Shown: positions 46,015-58,640 of the stretch, piece after piece
How the letters are laid out: every line of letters begins with the position of its first letter
Numbering within the stretch: position 1 is the first letter of the stretch
Origin: Antilocapra americana
Lineage: Eukaryota > Chordata > Mammalia > Artiodactyla > Antilocapridae
Reading direction: 5' to 3'
Assembly (NCBI GenBank): GCA_007570785.1
Contig: ML664199.1
Location: 15,791,063-15,855,062, forward strand
DNA: 64,000 bases
Made by a program: the position numbers and the translations under genes
The notes under the pieces: model-generated
Told to the model about the DNA's origin: nothing
Databases searched by the model: none
What the model saw: only the letters and a program-made list of their open reading frames with translations

Positions 46015-46415
46015 GTGAGAGGCTGCTCCATCAACACATTGACTCAGCTCAGTACTTCACTGACGCCACTCATCCCTCAAGACCCCTGGACGCCCTGGGG
46101 CTGGACCCTGGTATTATCCTGAGGTTTTCCTGTGTCAGAAATTTAGGTCAAACATAAGTTGTTTGCCGCATGGACCCCTGCATAAGCTACCCGAGTTTCC
46201 TCACAGCCTGAGTGATTCTGGAGGGAGCAAGTTAGAACAATCTGACAGAATCCACAGAGGCTTTTCATTACCTAGTCTCTGATGTCACAAACTGCCACTT
46301 CCTCCATATTTTACCTATTAGAAGACAGGAAATAAGACAGCACTCGGGGGAAGTAAATGTAGGCTCTACCTCCTGGATGAAGAGTATCAAAGAATTTGTG
46401 GACAAATTCTAAAGA

Positions 46416-47509
46416 AATAGAAATAGCATTATGTGTTTGCCCAAAGGTCATGCTCTTCTTAAAAACTGAAAACCCATTGGCTAGGTTCTTTTTTTCACAT
46501 AAGCATGTTCCCAAGCTGCTCACAAGTCCTTAACCTTATCAGCTTTATTGTTCCACCTAATGACCAGTATATTAATTCTCCTTATTCTTATTCTTCCTCC
46601 AGAACAAACACTGGCAAGGTTGCCTTTGCCTAAATTTCCATCTTCTTCCCTCTAGAAGTAAAAGAAAGTGGCAGTGTATGCTGATAAATTGGTTTTGCTC
46701 CCAAAAACTAGAAAGGATTTCTGAATGTTTCCTTAGTTTAGTTTGACACATTTTTCTTCATTTTGCAAAATAAAATTTCTGACATTACCCCAGAGTTGGC
46801 TCGATTATCACAGAAACAAAATTGACACAAAGTCAGAAGCACACAGATCCCTAGATGGTTACTGTAACTCACTTGTAAAATAATCATTTAAAAGTGCATG
46901 TTTCCACTAACAGCCATCACTTCCACAGACTGAAATGTCAGAGGCTATTTTTTTCTAAATCATACAAAAATATACATCTTGAACTGTGGGTTAATAAATT
47001 GCTAAAACTTTAATAGTTTCTACTATGAAAACTAGTATTTTTTCAACCTTAGATGTTATTTTAAAAGGTATCCATCATATTAACTAGCAAGATGCACCTT
47101 TTTTTTTTTCTGGAATGACATACAGGAAAATCCCGTATTGAAGTATGAAAATAAGCACATCTTTTAAAAACCTGAATACTGATGATTAACTTATTCCTTA
47201 ACTTTCTGAAAATATCTTCATACCTTAAAATACCTTATCCACACTGGTGTATATATTATGTATCAAATTAATATGAGTTTAAAATGTTACTACAATGATC
47301 ACAATGAAAATCAATCACTAAGTCTTTTGAGAATCTACCAGAAATTTAAAAGGAACCTTCAGCATCAGAGAAACAGTCTTCTCATCAAAATCAAGAAACT
47401 TCCTGCTGCATCCCTAGCAGGTGAACAGCAAAGGCTTTCCCAAACTATCTTACTTATGAAAATTACATGATATGCTGGCTAAAAATTATGTATATCTATG
47501 CCTTTTCCC
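46416..47509. other. No recognised feature
   Basis: Single-copy-looking DNA. Frames of about 70 codons have no motifs. Confidence 0.45.
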
Positions 47510-47610
47510 TGACCTGTTGAATCAGAACTCCAGGGGAAAATTGAGAAGTCTGTATTTTCACCAGGAAGCCTAGGCTATTTTTTGCATGGAGTAAGTTTGA
47601 AATATATTGA
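47510..47610. repeat. Possible MER5-type fragment
   Basis: 'gttgaatcagaactccaggg' and 'agtctgtattttcaccagga' follow MER5 order ('ctgattcagtaggtctgggg ... ctgcatttctaacaag'). Confidence 0.45.
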
Positions 47611-49107
47611 TTTAATCATTATTTAAGCATTTCTGGTGAAAGCATGTTACTATACCTAAAAGTCCTTTTAAAAGAGCTTTAATTGGTCATAATTTCATTG
47701 TTGATTAAGTCAAATTTTTATCCCTAGAATTTCCACCCTTGGCCCTCGTTTAGCTACCCTGATGATATCTAAACCCTTTGCCATAGAGAAGTATTTCAAA
47801 TGTTTGAAGAGAACTCCCTGGTTTTGCCTCTTGTCATCTCTTGATTTGTCCTTTTCCTATATTGACAAGCTCCAGTTTCCTCAAACGTTCCGCACACAAC
47901 ACGATTCCCAGAACCTTCAACATTACAACACCGCACTCCTCTGCCTCCTCCTCTAGCTATCTCATACTTGCCAACACTGACTTCGTGTATGTCCTTACCT
48001 AGAGTTTGATGCAGCCTCCCCATGGGCTCTGATCAGAAGGAGGACACCATGGTCTATGTAAAATCCTAAGTCCCATTAACTCTTCAACAGACTTGCCACA
48101 CTTTTTGGTTCATATTACATTTGGTAAATTTAAAGACATTTACCTTCTGTACTTGAACTGTTGCTAACACTATGGCCTCCTCTGTGTTGCCTTACTTGCC
48201 TGATTAATTTATTGGGTCCAAAACTTGACATTGAACTATAATGAAATTTCACCTTGTGAATGTCCTTAGATTGTTCCAGGAGTACCAAATGCTGGGGCCA
48301 ATGGGAAAGGGAAATAAGGTAGATACCAAAGAGACCCATGAGTCTATGTAGTTCAGCCTCACTCTCCAGGCCCATCTCCAATCTTCAGAAAGAAGTGTAT
48401 TCCTTATTTCAGTTTTACACATGTATATACAAACCAAATAAAATATCTGTTTTTAAAAAAGAATTAATTTATCTTATAGAACATCTATAATAGACATTTC
48501 ACTAACAGATAAGGTCAGATTGTCCAAATCACCTGACCATTTAAACTTTCATTCTCATCTATGGTTCATTTTGAACAGTTGTAGCTGTTCAAGAACAAAG
48601 TATCAGCATGAAGGAAATTCTTTGAAGTTTCAAAGTTTGAAACCAATAAGTTTCAAGTCCTCAGGAATCATTCCTATTTTTTTCAGTCAGTTAGAAATAA
48701 AAACATCCTGCCAAAGCATCATATCAGAAAGGAGATAGATGTAGAAAAGCCTTCCTCTGGGAGATGTGATGTTCCAGAGTAAATGTTTACCTACACACTT
48801 TACCCTTCACTTGATGCCTTGTCTTATAAAGACAGCAAATTTTCACAGCCCAAACTCTCAGAAGCATGGATTTTGACAAAATTTAACTATCCTCAGTTAT
48901 TCTTTTGTAAAGACAATGCTGTTAGAACAGCTTGTTTGCTTTTCTTTTACACAAATTTTACAGAAAACTAAACTTCGGTGATCACTCCATCTTCTACTTA
49001 CAAACATTTCACAATATTTTATAATATACTATGCTCTGTATTCAAACATTAAGTGGAAAAGTTCAATTGATTTAAAGAATTCAGACCCATATGATAGACC
49101 AGCACGC
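47611..49107. other. No recognised feature
   Basis: Single-copy-looking DNA with mixed composition. 47800-48060 is somewhat GC-richer, with a 75-codon minus frame that has no recognised motif. Confidence 0.45.
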
Positions 49108-49227
49108 ATGCATGCTCAGTTGTGTCCAACTCTTTGCAACCTCATGGACTGTGGCCCGCCAGGCGCCTCTATTTATGGGAATTTCCAGGCAAGAACACTG
49201 GAGTGGGTTGTCATTTCCTTCTCCAGG
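49108..49227 (-). mobile_element. Bov-tA SINE body only (head missing)
   Basis: 'catgctcagttgtgtccaac' to 'catttccttctccagg'. The tRNA-like head is absent. Confidence 0.88.
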
Positions 49228-49392
49228 AAGCAGTTAAGAAACTTGATCTATAGACTAGAGACCTTGACAAAGAAGTTACTCCCTTGCTGGTTCACAAAAT
49301 TAGCCTTTATTATTTTTTTTTTTCTGCTTGAAGAACAGGGCCATCAAATCAACCATGTATTTTTCATTCACCTTCTAATAATTAGAGGAAAA

Positions 49393-49560
49393 AACATGAG
49401 CTTTGAATTCAGACATTAATGGCTTTAAGTTCCTGACTACCTACCTACTAGCTGAGAAAACTTAGGCAAATCATTTAAATCCTCTAACCATGAGTTTTCT
49501 TAACTATAAACGGGAATAACAATATCTACTCATCACTACAAATGTAATGTCTATAATGTT
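49393..49560 (+). repeat. MIR SINE
   Basis: 'gagctttgaattcagacatt', 'ctagctgagaaaacttaggc' and 'cttaactataaacgggaata' match the MIR core and 3' part. Confidence 0.75.
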
Positions 49561-49974
49561 TAAAGCAAAATATTCACATAGGAATGTTAGATGTGATGAT
49601 GCTGATGAGGATCATGGCGGCATCATGCCAAATCAAGGAGCATTACAGATTCATCCACTATGGATAAAACATGAATACCAGTCATGTTACAATGTTTTAC
49701 ATGCAATCTACATGTATCATACTTTTATGCTCTTCCAAAACACATGTAAATTCTTATCATTCCTTAATTTACAGATGACATTAAAATTCAACTTACTTGC
49801 TACCATTATCTATTTTGAACACTTATTGAGTGCCAAGAAATCATGTTATATGCTTTATCTATGTTACTTATGTTTATTCTATCATTAACCCTTGGAAGAA
49901 GAAGAGAATGACAAGATGTTTTGATAAACATCTTTTATTTAAAAGGGATAAATTTTTTTCTTTGTTTGCTTTTA

Positions 49975-50115
49975 AGTCAGTGCTTCTAAAACTTTAATGT
50001 AATAGAAATCCCTTGATCTTCCTAAAACGCAATTTGGTAATTCCAGAGTAGGGAATTACCTCATCACTATGCTCTTGGGTGATGAAACTGCTGATTCACT
50101 TTGTATCACAACTTT
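49975..50115 (+). mobile_element. MER5A-type hAT-Charlie remnant
   Basis: 'cagtgcttctaaaactttaa', 'tgtaatagaaatcccttgat', 'gggtgatgaaactgctgatt' follow MER5A. Confidence 0.65.
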
Positions 50116-53100
50116 GTCTATACTAATAGCAGATCACATTTGAATATGTCTTATCCTTTTCAGTGCATTTTTCATTAGTCCTGAAAACATTTGATATTAA
50201 TAAGTTGTTAGAACTGTATTCATAGGAAAACATTATCAAAAAATGAAAATTTTGCAGAACATTGTAGGTTACTGGCAATAAACCAACAACAAAAACTCCT
50301 GTCATAATGCATAACTTTTTCCATTCTATTAAGCAATTTATTTAATTTTAATTCACACTAATTCTACTAATTGTTTGCTTTTCTTTTGCTTTGATTTTGT
50401 ATATTTGTTACTTATCTATTCACATTATTAAAATAATTATAATTATTACTTTAATTCTCAATTACTCTGCCTTTTTAGTCATTTCAAGACTACATCATTA
50501 GAATTCATTAGAATATTTATTAAATGGAAGTTATATTTATAATAAAAGCAAATTAATTTTTATTCTGTTATGAATATTATGATGCTTAAGAAATAAATGC
50601 CTCATGGAATTTTATTTTGTAAAAATGGGATTTTGACAGAGTTTGTAGTCACATATATGAAAGATATATAAATTTGTGCATTTTTGGAATATAACTTGGA
50701 AATTTATTTTTCCCATATATGTCTCATATATGCACATTCCTTAATCTAGTTATTTCACTTATAGTAAAATAGTTCATCAAATAAAATAATTATATATATA
50801 CATACATGAAATTTTAGCTGTAAGATGTTATAAAATAGTTTATAATGTAAATTTAGAAACAACCAGGGAATTGGCAAGTCAGCTTTAGTAAAGCCATGCA
50901 TTGGAGTACAGATAAGAAATTATGTTGTAGAATAATATTTTTTAAAAACATATTTGTATTTTAAGCAAACAAAAAAGGTTATAAAATATTAATTTAAAAA
51001 GTCTTATTTTAAAATGTATACATGTACATTTACCTAGACATGTATATTTATAAAATAAGTAGAAAGAAATGCACTATAATATGAGTAATCTTGCCTTTCT
51101 TGAGTAATTTTTATTTTCTTATATAGTTTCTAAATATTCTCTGATAAAATTTCTCTTTAATTTTAAAGAAAGGAGGAAGAAAGCAAAACCTAATTTAAGT
51201 ATAGCCCATAGTCCTTGATAGCTGCTTAACCAGAGCTCCCTAAAGGTGAGGGAGTGGAACAGAGATCGGAAGGCTGATAACACTGAGATCTGATTCTTCC
51301 TTGACACCTGGGTGATGTTTTTCCTCTAAGCAGAGGTCAAGTATTAAAGACAAGAATAGGTATGGCTTATTTCTGAGCCAGATTATGAGCAAGCCAACTG
51401 GTAGCTGCCAACCAAGCCAACTTATAAAAAGCACTAAAATATCACCGCAGTAAACCTCAGATTTGCCTCCAGCTAACTCAGATCTCTCTACCCAAGAACA
51501 ACGAGAGCAATATAAAATGACTGACTTCTTTCTCTACAATAGAAAGTAGCAAACAACAAAATACGCCTTAGTCTGTGTCTTTTAAGCATTTTAAATAAAT
51601 GTTGAACATATGCACAAAGAAAACCTTTGAATGTAAACTAAATTTTTAGCCTGTTTAGGGCCCATGTATTGTGGAAGGTTTAGCTTTATTTAGATACTCT
51701 TGTTATTTCTTATTTCAATAGTCTTGTTTTCAAATCTAGTAACTTGGCTACACAGACTAGAAGATGCTTAAACACAATTGTTTCAACTAGTATACTGGTT
51801 CTGACTTAATAAGAAAAGTTTAAATAGATCTAGACATTTTAAAATAAGAATTACATACTAGCCACCTAAGAGTAAAATTGAACAGCCTGAAAATGGAAAG
51901 AAATACAAGATGATGATACAAATACAAGAAAGATGATACAAAAATGACACAATCAGTTTTTAAATTTGTACCTAAGAATGATTTCATACATACCTTTACT
52001 TTTATTTCTCTGGCCTTCTTTTAAGATTTTAATTTCAAAAAGAACACCTACATCAGCAATTGCTATATGCATACCTTCTTTAAGTCTTAGAGAACCTTCA
52101 AAACAGAAGCCTTGTATTTTTCGTCTTTGGAATCACATAGTACGTGAAGAGACATCACATAGCTTAACATAGCACATTATGCAGAATCAATACAGAATGC
52201 ATATTAATCATATGTATGAATAAGTGATAGATGGATGGAAAGATGGATAGATACACGAACCTATTTTTAAAGACTTGGATTTTAGCTCTTACCTACTCAG
52301 TAAGAAAATAGCATCTTCTCAGGGTATCTATTTCAAGCAAAGTAAATAAAGTCTAAATGTTCTGTCTGGATTTTGAAGGACATACCTGGAACTTATGCAA
52401 CCTATAAGATGACTGATCATCTTTAATTCTGGTTTTTTTGTTTGTTTGTTTGCTTTTTCCTGTCATCTACCGCTCAGTCTTATTCTACATGTCTTCCTAG
52501 AAAAGGTCTATAAATAAAACTCCTTCCTTCCTTCATTGTTTGTATATCAGGAATAACAATAATAGCATTTTGTTTTACTTTGTACAAAATGTGGGATTTA
52601 TAAAATACTTTCAAAATCATCTCTCAGGTAATCATGGGTAATAAAGATGGGGAAATAGGTGGAAGGATGAACCTAACATCTTCACAGTAAGTGTTAGAGC
52701 CTAATTTTCTGAATGCAAATCTAGTAGTCTCCTATTTGCTACAGACACACCAGCTCCTCACAGTGTCTCCAGCTCTGACAGAGTTGAAAGGATGGATTCT
52801 AACTACTAGCCCCATGCTATATCTGCATTCCTTATTTTCTGCTAATTACCACATTTGCTGTCAACACTGCATATTTCAGGGAAAGTGACAATTCAACTTC
52901 CTTCTCTTAGACATTTGAAAGCTTCCTATCCAGGAAGACAGCAGGTCTGGAGCAAACTATGCGAAAGATCACGGCAAAGATTTCTCCCACAGCTGGTAAT
53001 CCACCCCTAAATTTGAATGATTTCAAAGATGGAAGAGGTAAGATGAGCTGGAGAAATGTATTACATTTAAGACTCAAATGTTGCTCCATGGGCCAACAAG

Positions 53101-53639
53101 GTTGACATTTTTGGGACTTAGCTGGAATATCAAACTACCAATAAAGTATGGGAAGAATGCCCTTAAATAAAAAGAATTCACTAGGCAGTTAAAAATGTTA
53201 TCAGAAAGACTGAAATTGAACAGGAAGCATGAAGGCTTCAAAACCATTCTCACTGTTTAACTGGGGGAGTTGCTCCATTAGCTCAGCTAATTGAACACTC
53301 TGTTATCTCACTTGGATTGTCACTGCAGAAGAAAAAAGGGCTGTATTTTTGCCTCCTGAAACAGAATCTGAAACTGGTGAAGAAAGGGAGGGGACAGGAT
53401 ATATGCCAATTACTTTATTTTGACACTAGATCTGTGACTAGAATTAGCTGTACTTGGATATAAATATCCTTTTAGACATATCCATCCACAAGCAATCTAT
53501 ATTATAATTGGCAAAACTAGCCAAGAAGAAATAAGAATAGAGAAAAAAGAAACTTTGCCAGTATTTAGGAAGAAATAAAATCTATGTAGTGTTTTATTTA
53601 ATGATTCAAGCATATAGAATAAAATGAGCAACTGTATTA
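50116..53639. other. Repeat-poor, AT-rich stretch; no gene recognised
   Basis: I see no SINE or young LINE over about 3.5 kb. Small simple repeats are (GATA/GATG)n at 52227-52256 and (TTTG)n at 52432-52457. A 19-residue open run on the minus strand near 52135-52080, ending at a GT, looks exon-like but is weak. Confidence 0.45.
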
Positions 53640-54140
53640 TATTTAAACACAAACGATGGGAGAGGAGGGGAGGGTGGGATGAATTGAGAGAGTAGCATTG
53701 ACAGATACACACTATCATGTTTAAAATAGCTAGCTAATGGGAAGCTATAGTATAGCACAGGGAACTTAGCTCCCTGCTGTATCCCTAGAGGGCTGGGATA
53801 AGGGGGAGGGAGGGAGGTTCAGGATATGTTTATATAGCTGATCCAGTCTTCCCTGATGGCTGAGCCGTAAAGAATCCACCTGCAGCGCAGGAGATGCAGA
53901 TTTGATCCCTGGGTTGGGAAGTTTCCCTAGAGAAGGAAATGGCAACCCATGCCAGTATTCTTGCCTAGGAAGTCCCATGGACAGAGGAGCCTGGTGGGCT
54001 ACAGTCCATGGAGTTGCAAAAGAGTTGGACACAACTTAGTGACTAAATAGCAACAAAAGTGATCCACATTGTTGAATAGCAGAAACTAGCACAACACTAT
54101 AAAGCAGTTATACTCCATTAAAAAATAATAAATTGTAAAA
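53640..54140 (+). repeat. Artiodactyl L1 3' UTR, split by a SINE
   Basis: 'ggagggtgggatgaattgag', 'agcacagggaacttagctcc' and, beyond the SINE, 'actagcacaacactataaag' with 'agcagttatactccattaaa' are the usual L1 3' UTR landmarks. Confidence 0.8.
53846..54059 (+). mobile_element. Bov-tA SINE in L1 3' UTR, 7-bp duplication
   Basis: 'gtcttccctgatggctgagc' to 'gactaaatagcaacaaaag'. tgatcca lies at 53839-53845 and 54060-54066. Confidence 0.92.
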
Positions 54141-54149
54141 GAAACTTGA

Positions 54150-54265
54150 ATGATGGAAAGGTAGAAGTAAAGGGGAACATATGTATACCCATGGCGGATT
54201 CATGTCAATGTATGGCAAAACCAATACAATAAAGTAAAGAAAATTAAAAAAAAAAATTTGAATCA
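54150..54265 (+). mobile_element. Short ruminant L1 3' end
   Basis: 'gaacatatgtatacccatgg' and 'tcatgtcaatgtatggcaaa' equal the last part of the L1 copies ending at 2972 and 31975; then an A-rich tail. Confidence 0.8.
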
Positions 54266-54629
54266 CAAAAAAAAAATGAAAACACTTTTCAATACATCTG
54301 TTTTTATCTTTTTGCTCTTAATTTTTTATATGCTAAAATAAGAGAAACATCCCATGAATTCAACTGAGTTGAAAGATACAAATGTACATGGACTGGTTCC
54401 CTAACTGTTGTGAAAAATATATAAAGTCAGATCCACATTTCATATCATATATTAAAATATATTTTAACTGAAATATATTTTAATGTAAAATTCCAACAGC
54501 ATAAGATGAAAATGACTTTGTCACCTAAAATGCAATAGAAGAAATGATAACAAAATCATTAACTGAAAATTGAAGATAGAATATATAAACAGAAGTTTCT
54601 ATATGCCAACACGTCATTAAAAAATCACG
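54266..54629. other. No recognised feature
   Basis: AT-rich. Confidence 0.45.
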
Positions 54630-55335
54630 TAGGGACAGATCAATATGATAGAGTAGGAAGATCCCAGGCCTCCCTCCTCCCAGACACATTAAAACTACAG
54701 ATAATACATAGAGAACAACTATCTCTGAAAATGACATGCAGAAACGATTTTTCTACCACAAAGGATTTAATGAAAAGGCCACACTGAGACAGGTAGAATG
54801 ACAGAGATATAGTAGTCAGAACACACCTCCCTGGTACAGAGACCCACAAGTGGGAGAGACATCACAACTGAGGAGGTCCCGTCTCAGGAGTGAGGGGTCC
54901 ATCCCCACATAGAAGCTCCCCAGTCCAGGAGATCTACACCAAGAAGATGATCTCCCACTTGTAATTCTTGGCTTTCAAAACTAGTAGGACTTAAGTCTGA
55001 AAAAGCCAAAGGAGTATGAGGAACTGAAACTTTGTTCTTGAAGGGCCCATACAAGTTCACTTCAAGTCCTAGTGCAGAGGTAGCACCATGAAAAGTGCCT
55101 GGATCATATGAGAAGGAGATTCATTGGCTAATTTTATGGCATGTGCTGGAGTGGAAGAGATCTAATGGAACTTCCTCCAGGGAGGGGACAGCTGGTGGGT
55201 GCCATTTTTCTTATTCTCTTTCCACTTTTCTATTCCTGTGCTGGTGGGCACAATTCATGTCATTCTCCATCAACTTAGCAAACACAGTGAACCCCACCTT
55301 GGTGTTTGCCTGAGGACCAGTACCACCCATGCCCA
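54630..55335 (+). repeat. Possible old L1 5' UTR fragment
   Basis: 'agggacagatcaatatgata', 'caggcctccctcctcccaga', 'cctccctggtacagagaccc' and 'gaactgaaactttgttcttg' resemble old L1 5' regions. Weakly supported. Confidence 0.45.
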
Positions 55336-55347
55336 ACCTATTAACCA

Positions 55348-55688
55348 CTGAGTCCCTTGGACTTCAAGGAGATCAAACCAGTTAACCCTAAAGGAAACCA
55401 GTCCTGAATATTCATTGGAAGGACTGATGCTGAAGCAGAAACTCCAATACTTTGGCCACCTGATGTTAAGAGCTGACTCATTAGAAAAGACCCTAATGCT
55501 GGTAGAGATTGAAGGCAGGAGAAGAACGGGATGACAGAGGATGAGATGGTTGGATGGCACCACTGACTCAATAGACATGAGTTTGAGCAATCTCTGGGAG
55601 ATAGTGAAGGACAGAGAAGACTGACATGCTGCAGTCCATGGGACCACAATGAGTCAGACCCAACTGAGTGACTGAACAACAACAACCT
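55348..55688 (+). mobile_element. BovB 3' end, 5'-truncated
   Basis: It runs from 'gtcccttggacttcaaggag' over 'tactttggccacctgatgtt' and 'gagctgactcattagaaaag' to 'actgagtgactgaacaacaa'. It contains the last bases of the RT C-terminus and the 3' UTR. No clear target-site duplication. Confidence 0.9.
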
Positions 55689-55699
55689 CTTTCTCTGCT

Positions 55700-57780
55700 C
55701 ATACCTAGCTGCCTGCTCCTACACTACCTTAATGTACCAAAAGAGTTCTTATAGTGATAGTGATAGGTCCATGCCCCATACAGGTATTTCCTTTAACAGT
55801 AAAGTTTTCTACTGCCCATCTGCTTAACTATATGACAGAGCCACTGCTTGTGGGTCTATATACACCCAAACATCAGGGTTCTTCTGATTGTTCATTCCAT
55901 CACTATAAGGAAGTGGCATGCTGGTAAGTCAACTGAGATGATTTGTTGCTACCTTTATCAATCACAGTTTTCCCAGGAGTCACTCACAGTGTAGTGGACT
56001 ATCAAAGAGTGTGCTTGGAACTGTTATCCATAAACCAAGCATCTTCCTTTTGATCAGTTGAAATCTGTTCATAGTGCACCCCTCATATGGCAATAGGATC
56101 AGGCAACAACTCAGATGGTTCCATGTCAGTCCGAGAGGAAAAGAGGCTATCTGCTCATGGATATGGTAAGTACTTCCTTACATGCCTCAGGTAGTATGTC
56201 CCTATACAAACAATTTCTATTAATTATTGAATTCTGGACACTGACTTCCTCATTAGAGTGCTTCTCTAATATTACCCAGGACATTATATGTATTTTAGGT
56301 TTCAGTTATCTATTTTATCCTAGTAATGTTCAATAACAAGTCAATAACTGTCTCTGAAGTGGCTTGTACCATACCTCCACAAGTGGAAACTTTCTGGTAC
56401 AAACTGTAGCTGTTGTTAAGTGGCATTCATGGGATTTTGCCATAACCTCGAGTCTATGTAAGTTACAGATTCTTCTAAAATTGTATCTGAGTGCTAATTA
56501 TAAAAGTTCAAATGCAGTGACTGAGACACTGTTTTGTTTTTTTTTTAAATTCTGATAGACTGGGTGTTATTTAAGTTCGCATTCAAATAACGCTCTTCTT
56601 TCAGGCAGTTTTATAGATTGAGGTTAAAATGGCTCGATGGTAAAGAATCTGCCTGCCAATGCATGAGATGCGGGTTCAATCTCTGGGTCAGACAGATCCC
56701 CTGGAGAAGGAAATGGCAACCCACTCCAGTATTCTTGCCTGGGAAATCCCATGGACAGAGGAGCCTGGAAGGCTATAGTCCATGGGGTCACAAAAGAGTC
56801 AGATACGACTTAGCAACTAAACAACAATATTCCTAGTTGTGGAATATGCATCCTACAAAATCTAAACAACCTGACCATTTACTGGATTTCTTGCTTAGTT
56901 CCAGAGATAGGCAATATAGGGATTTGCTTTTAGTTTCTTGTGGAATGTCAGGAGTGTCTCCTGTCCAGGTTATTCCTCACAAATTCACCATCTGAGTAGG
57001 TTCTTCCATCTTTCCTGGATTTATCAAGCAGCCTCTGCTATTCATGTGTATCACCATAAAATCTGTCTGTTCTAGCTTGTTCTTTAGTTTATGATATTAT
57101 CATATTATCAAGTTAGTGTATCGCTACACTTAGGACATGTTTCAAATCCAAATCCCTTCTAACAAAATCATGCCAGTAAATTGGTGACTCCAAATAACCC
57201 TATGGCAACCTAATAAAGGTAAACTGGATTTCATCCCAGGTGAAGGCAAATCGGTTGGCTCTTCCATAAGATCAGAATGGAGCAAAAAGCATTTGCAAGA
57301 TTAGTCATTTAGTACCAGTCTCCTTTACCTTGTATTTTTTTGTATCATAACCAGGGATTGCTGATACTAGAGACAGTACTACTCCATTCAAGCCTTGATA
57401 ATCTACTACTTGTCTCTACTGGGCCATCTGCTTTGTGGATGGGTCACAAAGGGCAGATATACAGAAACTTCAGTGGTATCAATACTCCAATGTCTAACAT
57501 GCCATTCATTAAAGTGATAATCTCTTTCCATCTACCAGTTATTTAACACTGTTTTAAATTAATAACCTGTACAGGATATACTATAAATTCTCATTTAGCC
57601 CATCCAGTTAATACTACTCGAAGGACAAACTTATATGCCTTCTGCTTTATAATATTAAGTAGAAGTATTCTTCAGGCAGACATAATATCCATTCAAATAA
57701 TACATTTAGGTAAAGGAGACATGACCATGTCACATAAAGTCTCTTCAAACATTCGACTCTTCACACAAGCTTTTACTATA
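55700..57780 (-). pseudogene. ERV-L pol pseudogene (protease end, RT, RNase H)
   Basis: In minus-strand order: the protease end SPLPKCII, stop, MDIMSA (about 57720); RT motif A as NLANAF, where the catalytic Asp is now Asn (codon 57302-57300); FAFTWDEIQFTFIRLP, then a stop where family members have Gln, then GYLESP (57250-57185); the active site as H, stop, LDN for the usual YIDD (57117-57104), so its second Asp is lost. RNase H pieces WFMDNSSK (about 56035) and VYIDPQAVALS (about 55870) keep two acidic positions. At least one frameshift lies between motif A and the LPQG position. Not functional. Confidence 0.75.
56628..56822 (+). mobile_element. Bov-tA SINE within ERV-L
   Basis: 'tggctcgatggtaaagaatc' to 'gatacgacttagcaactaaa'. 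The first head bases are missing. Confidence 0.92.
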
Positions 57781-58430
57781 ATCCCATTGACTATTACATC
57801 TCTATACCATCTCATTTCAACTGTAGCCTCTGTTAGGTCTTTTTCAATAGGTTTGGGGTTTCCATGACAGGAGCTTCAGGTAGGATTCTCTCCAACTCCC
57901 TGTCCTTTCTACAGTTTGTTCACACATGTGCATGTGGCATTGGGCCCCAGGCCAGGCATCCTCATCCTAAGTGACTAGTTAGACTATCACCCTCTGGTAA
58001 TCTGAGGTCACATATGTCATCACGATCTTTGCTTCTGGGTTTTTAAACTTCTCTAAACTAGGGTAAATATGGAAGATTTGTCTAGAGCACTTCAATGTTA
58101 GGGAACCAGGAATGGCTCCCGTCTGTTTATCAAATCTTTGAAGGCTTTTGTTTTGAATCCTTCAATGGCCTTTTATTATCCAGTTCCATAGTAACTAAAG
58201 ACTTTCAGCTTGCTGTGATGGATCCCTTGACTATTATTTTCTTTGTCTTTCCTCAATCCCTGTGAATCATTCTAATTTTCTTCGAATCTTTAAGTCTCAG
58301 AAAGTGGAACTGAGACAACAAATCTAATATGGTTTTATTCTTTTTTTATCTTTCTCTGATTTTTACAGCATGGGGCATGGAGTGCCCATGCAAAAAGGAC
58401 CCACTTAATCATAGTGTTTAGCTTCCCAGA

Positions 58431-58640
58431 TGGCGCTAGTGGAAAAGAACACACTTCCCGATGCAGGAGATGTAAGAGACTCAGGCTAGATCCTGGAGGA
58501 GGGAAGACCCCCTGGAGGAGGACATGGCAACCCACTCCAGTATTCTTGCCTGGAGAATCCCATGGACAGAGGGGTCTGGCGGGCTACAGTCCATGGCGTC
58601 GCAAAGTGCTGGATATGACTAGCAACTTGGCATGCACACA
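58431..58640 (+). mobile_element. Bov-tA SINE
   Basis: Head 'gcttcccagatggcgctagt', end 'tgactagcaacttggcatgc'. Confidence 0.92.

Larger units (their letters stand above)
45245..46113 (+). mobile_element. Probable solo LTR of a class II (betaretrovirus-like) ERV
   Basis: It starts TG (tgccaggagccgtcaagatg) and ends ggctggaccctggTA, with TA where CA is expected. It is flanked by ttatcc at 45239-45244 and 46114-46119; a 6-bp duplication is usual for betaretroviruses. Two bases on each side also match (tattatcctg). A TATA-like 'tataagtataaaatag' lies near 45790, 'cataaaa' at 45988 and aataaa at 46009-46014. Length is 869 bp. No internal proviral sequence adjoins it. Class II is inferred from the 6-bp duplication only. 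Confidence 0.6.
45165..46415. repeat. Ancient dispersed repeat split by an LTR
   Basis: The left half has 'cagttacctattgctgagta' and 'taaaacaacaaacagttatt'. The right half continues with 'tgtgtcagaaatttaggtca', 'acctagtctctgatgtcaca', 'gccacttcctccatatttta' and 'atcaaagaatttgtggacaa'. This is the order of one common old mammalian repeat, which shows that the sequence between is an insertion. Family name not assigned. Confidence 0.6.
55700..58320 (-). mobile_element. ERV-L internal region (antisense), decayed
   Basis: Read on the minus strand it gives protease end, RT and RNase H in the right order, with gag-like text upstream (58320-57800). Integrase is not seen; a BovB and other repeats begin at the left edge. 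ERV-L is an ancient env-less class III ERV. A SINE interrupts it at 56628-56822. Confidence 0.75.

Noticed and set aside
52080..52140. Exon-like minus-strand stretch FQRRKIQGFCFEGSLRLKE followed by a GT
   Set aside because: Only 19 residues, preceded by an in-frame stop, with no convincing acceptor or partner exons; it could be chance. A search against ruminant proteins would settle it.
53271..53340. tRNA-like phrase 'gctccattagctcagctaat'
   Set aside because: No matching acceptor stem, anticodon arm or B box at the expected distance.
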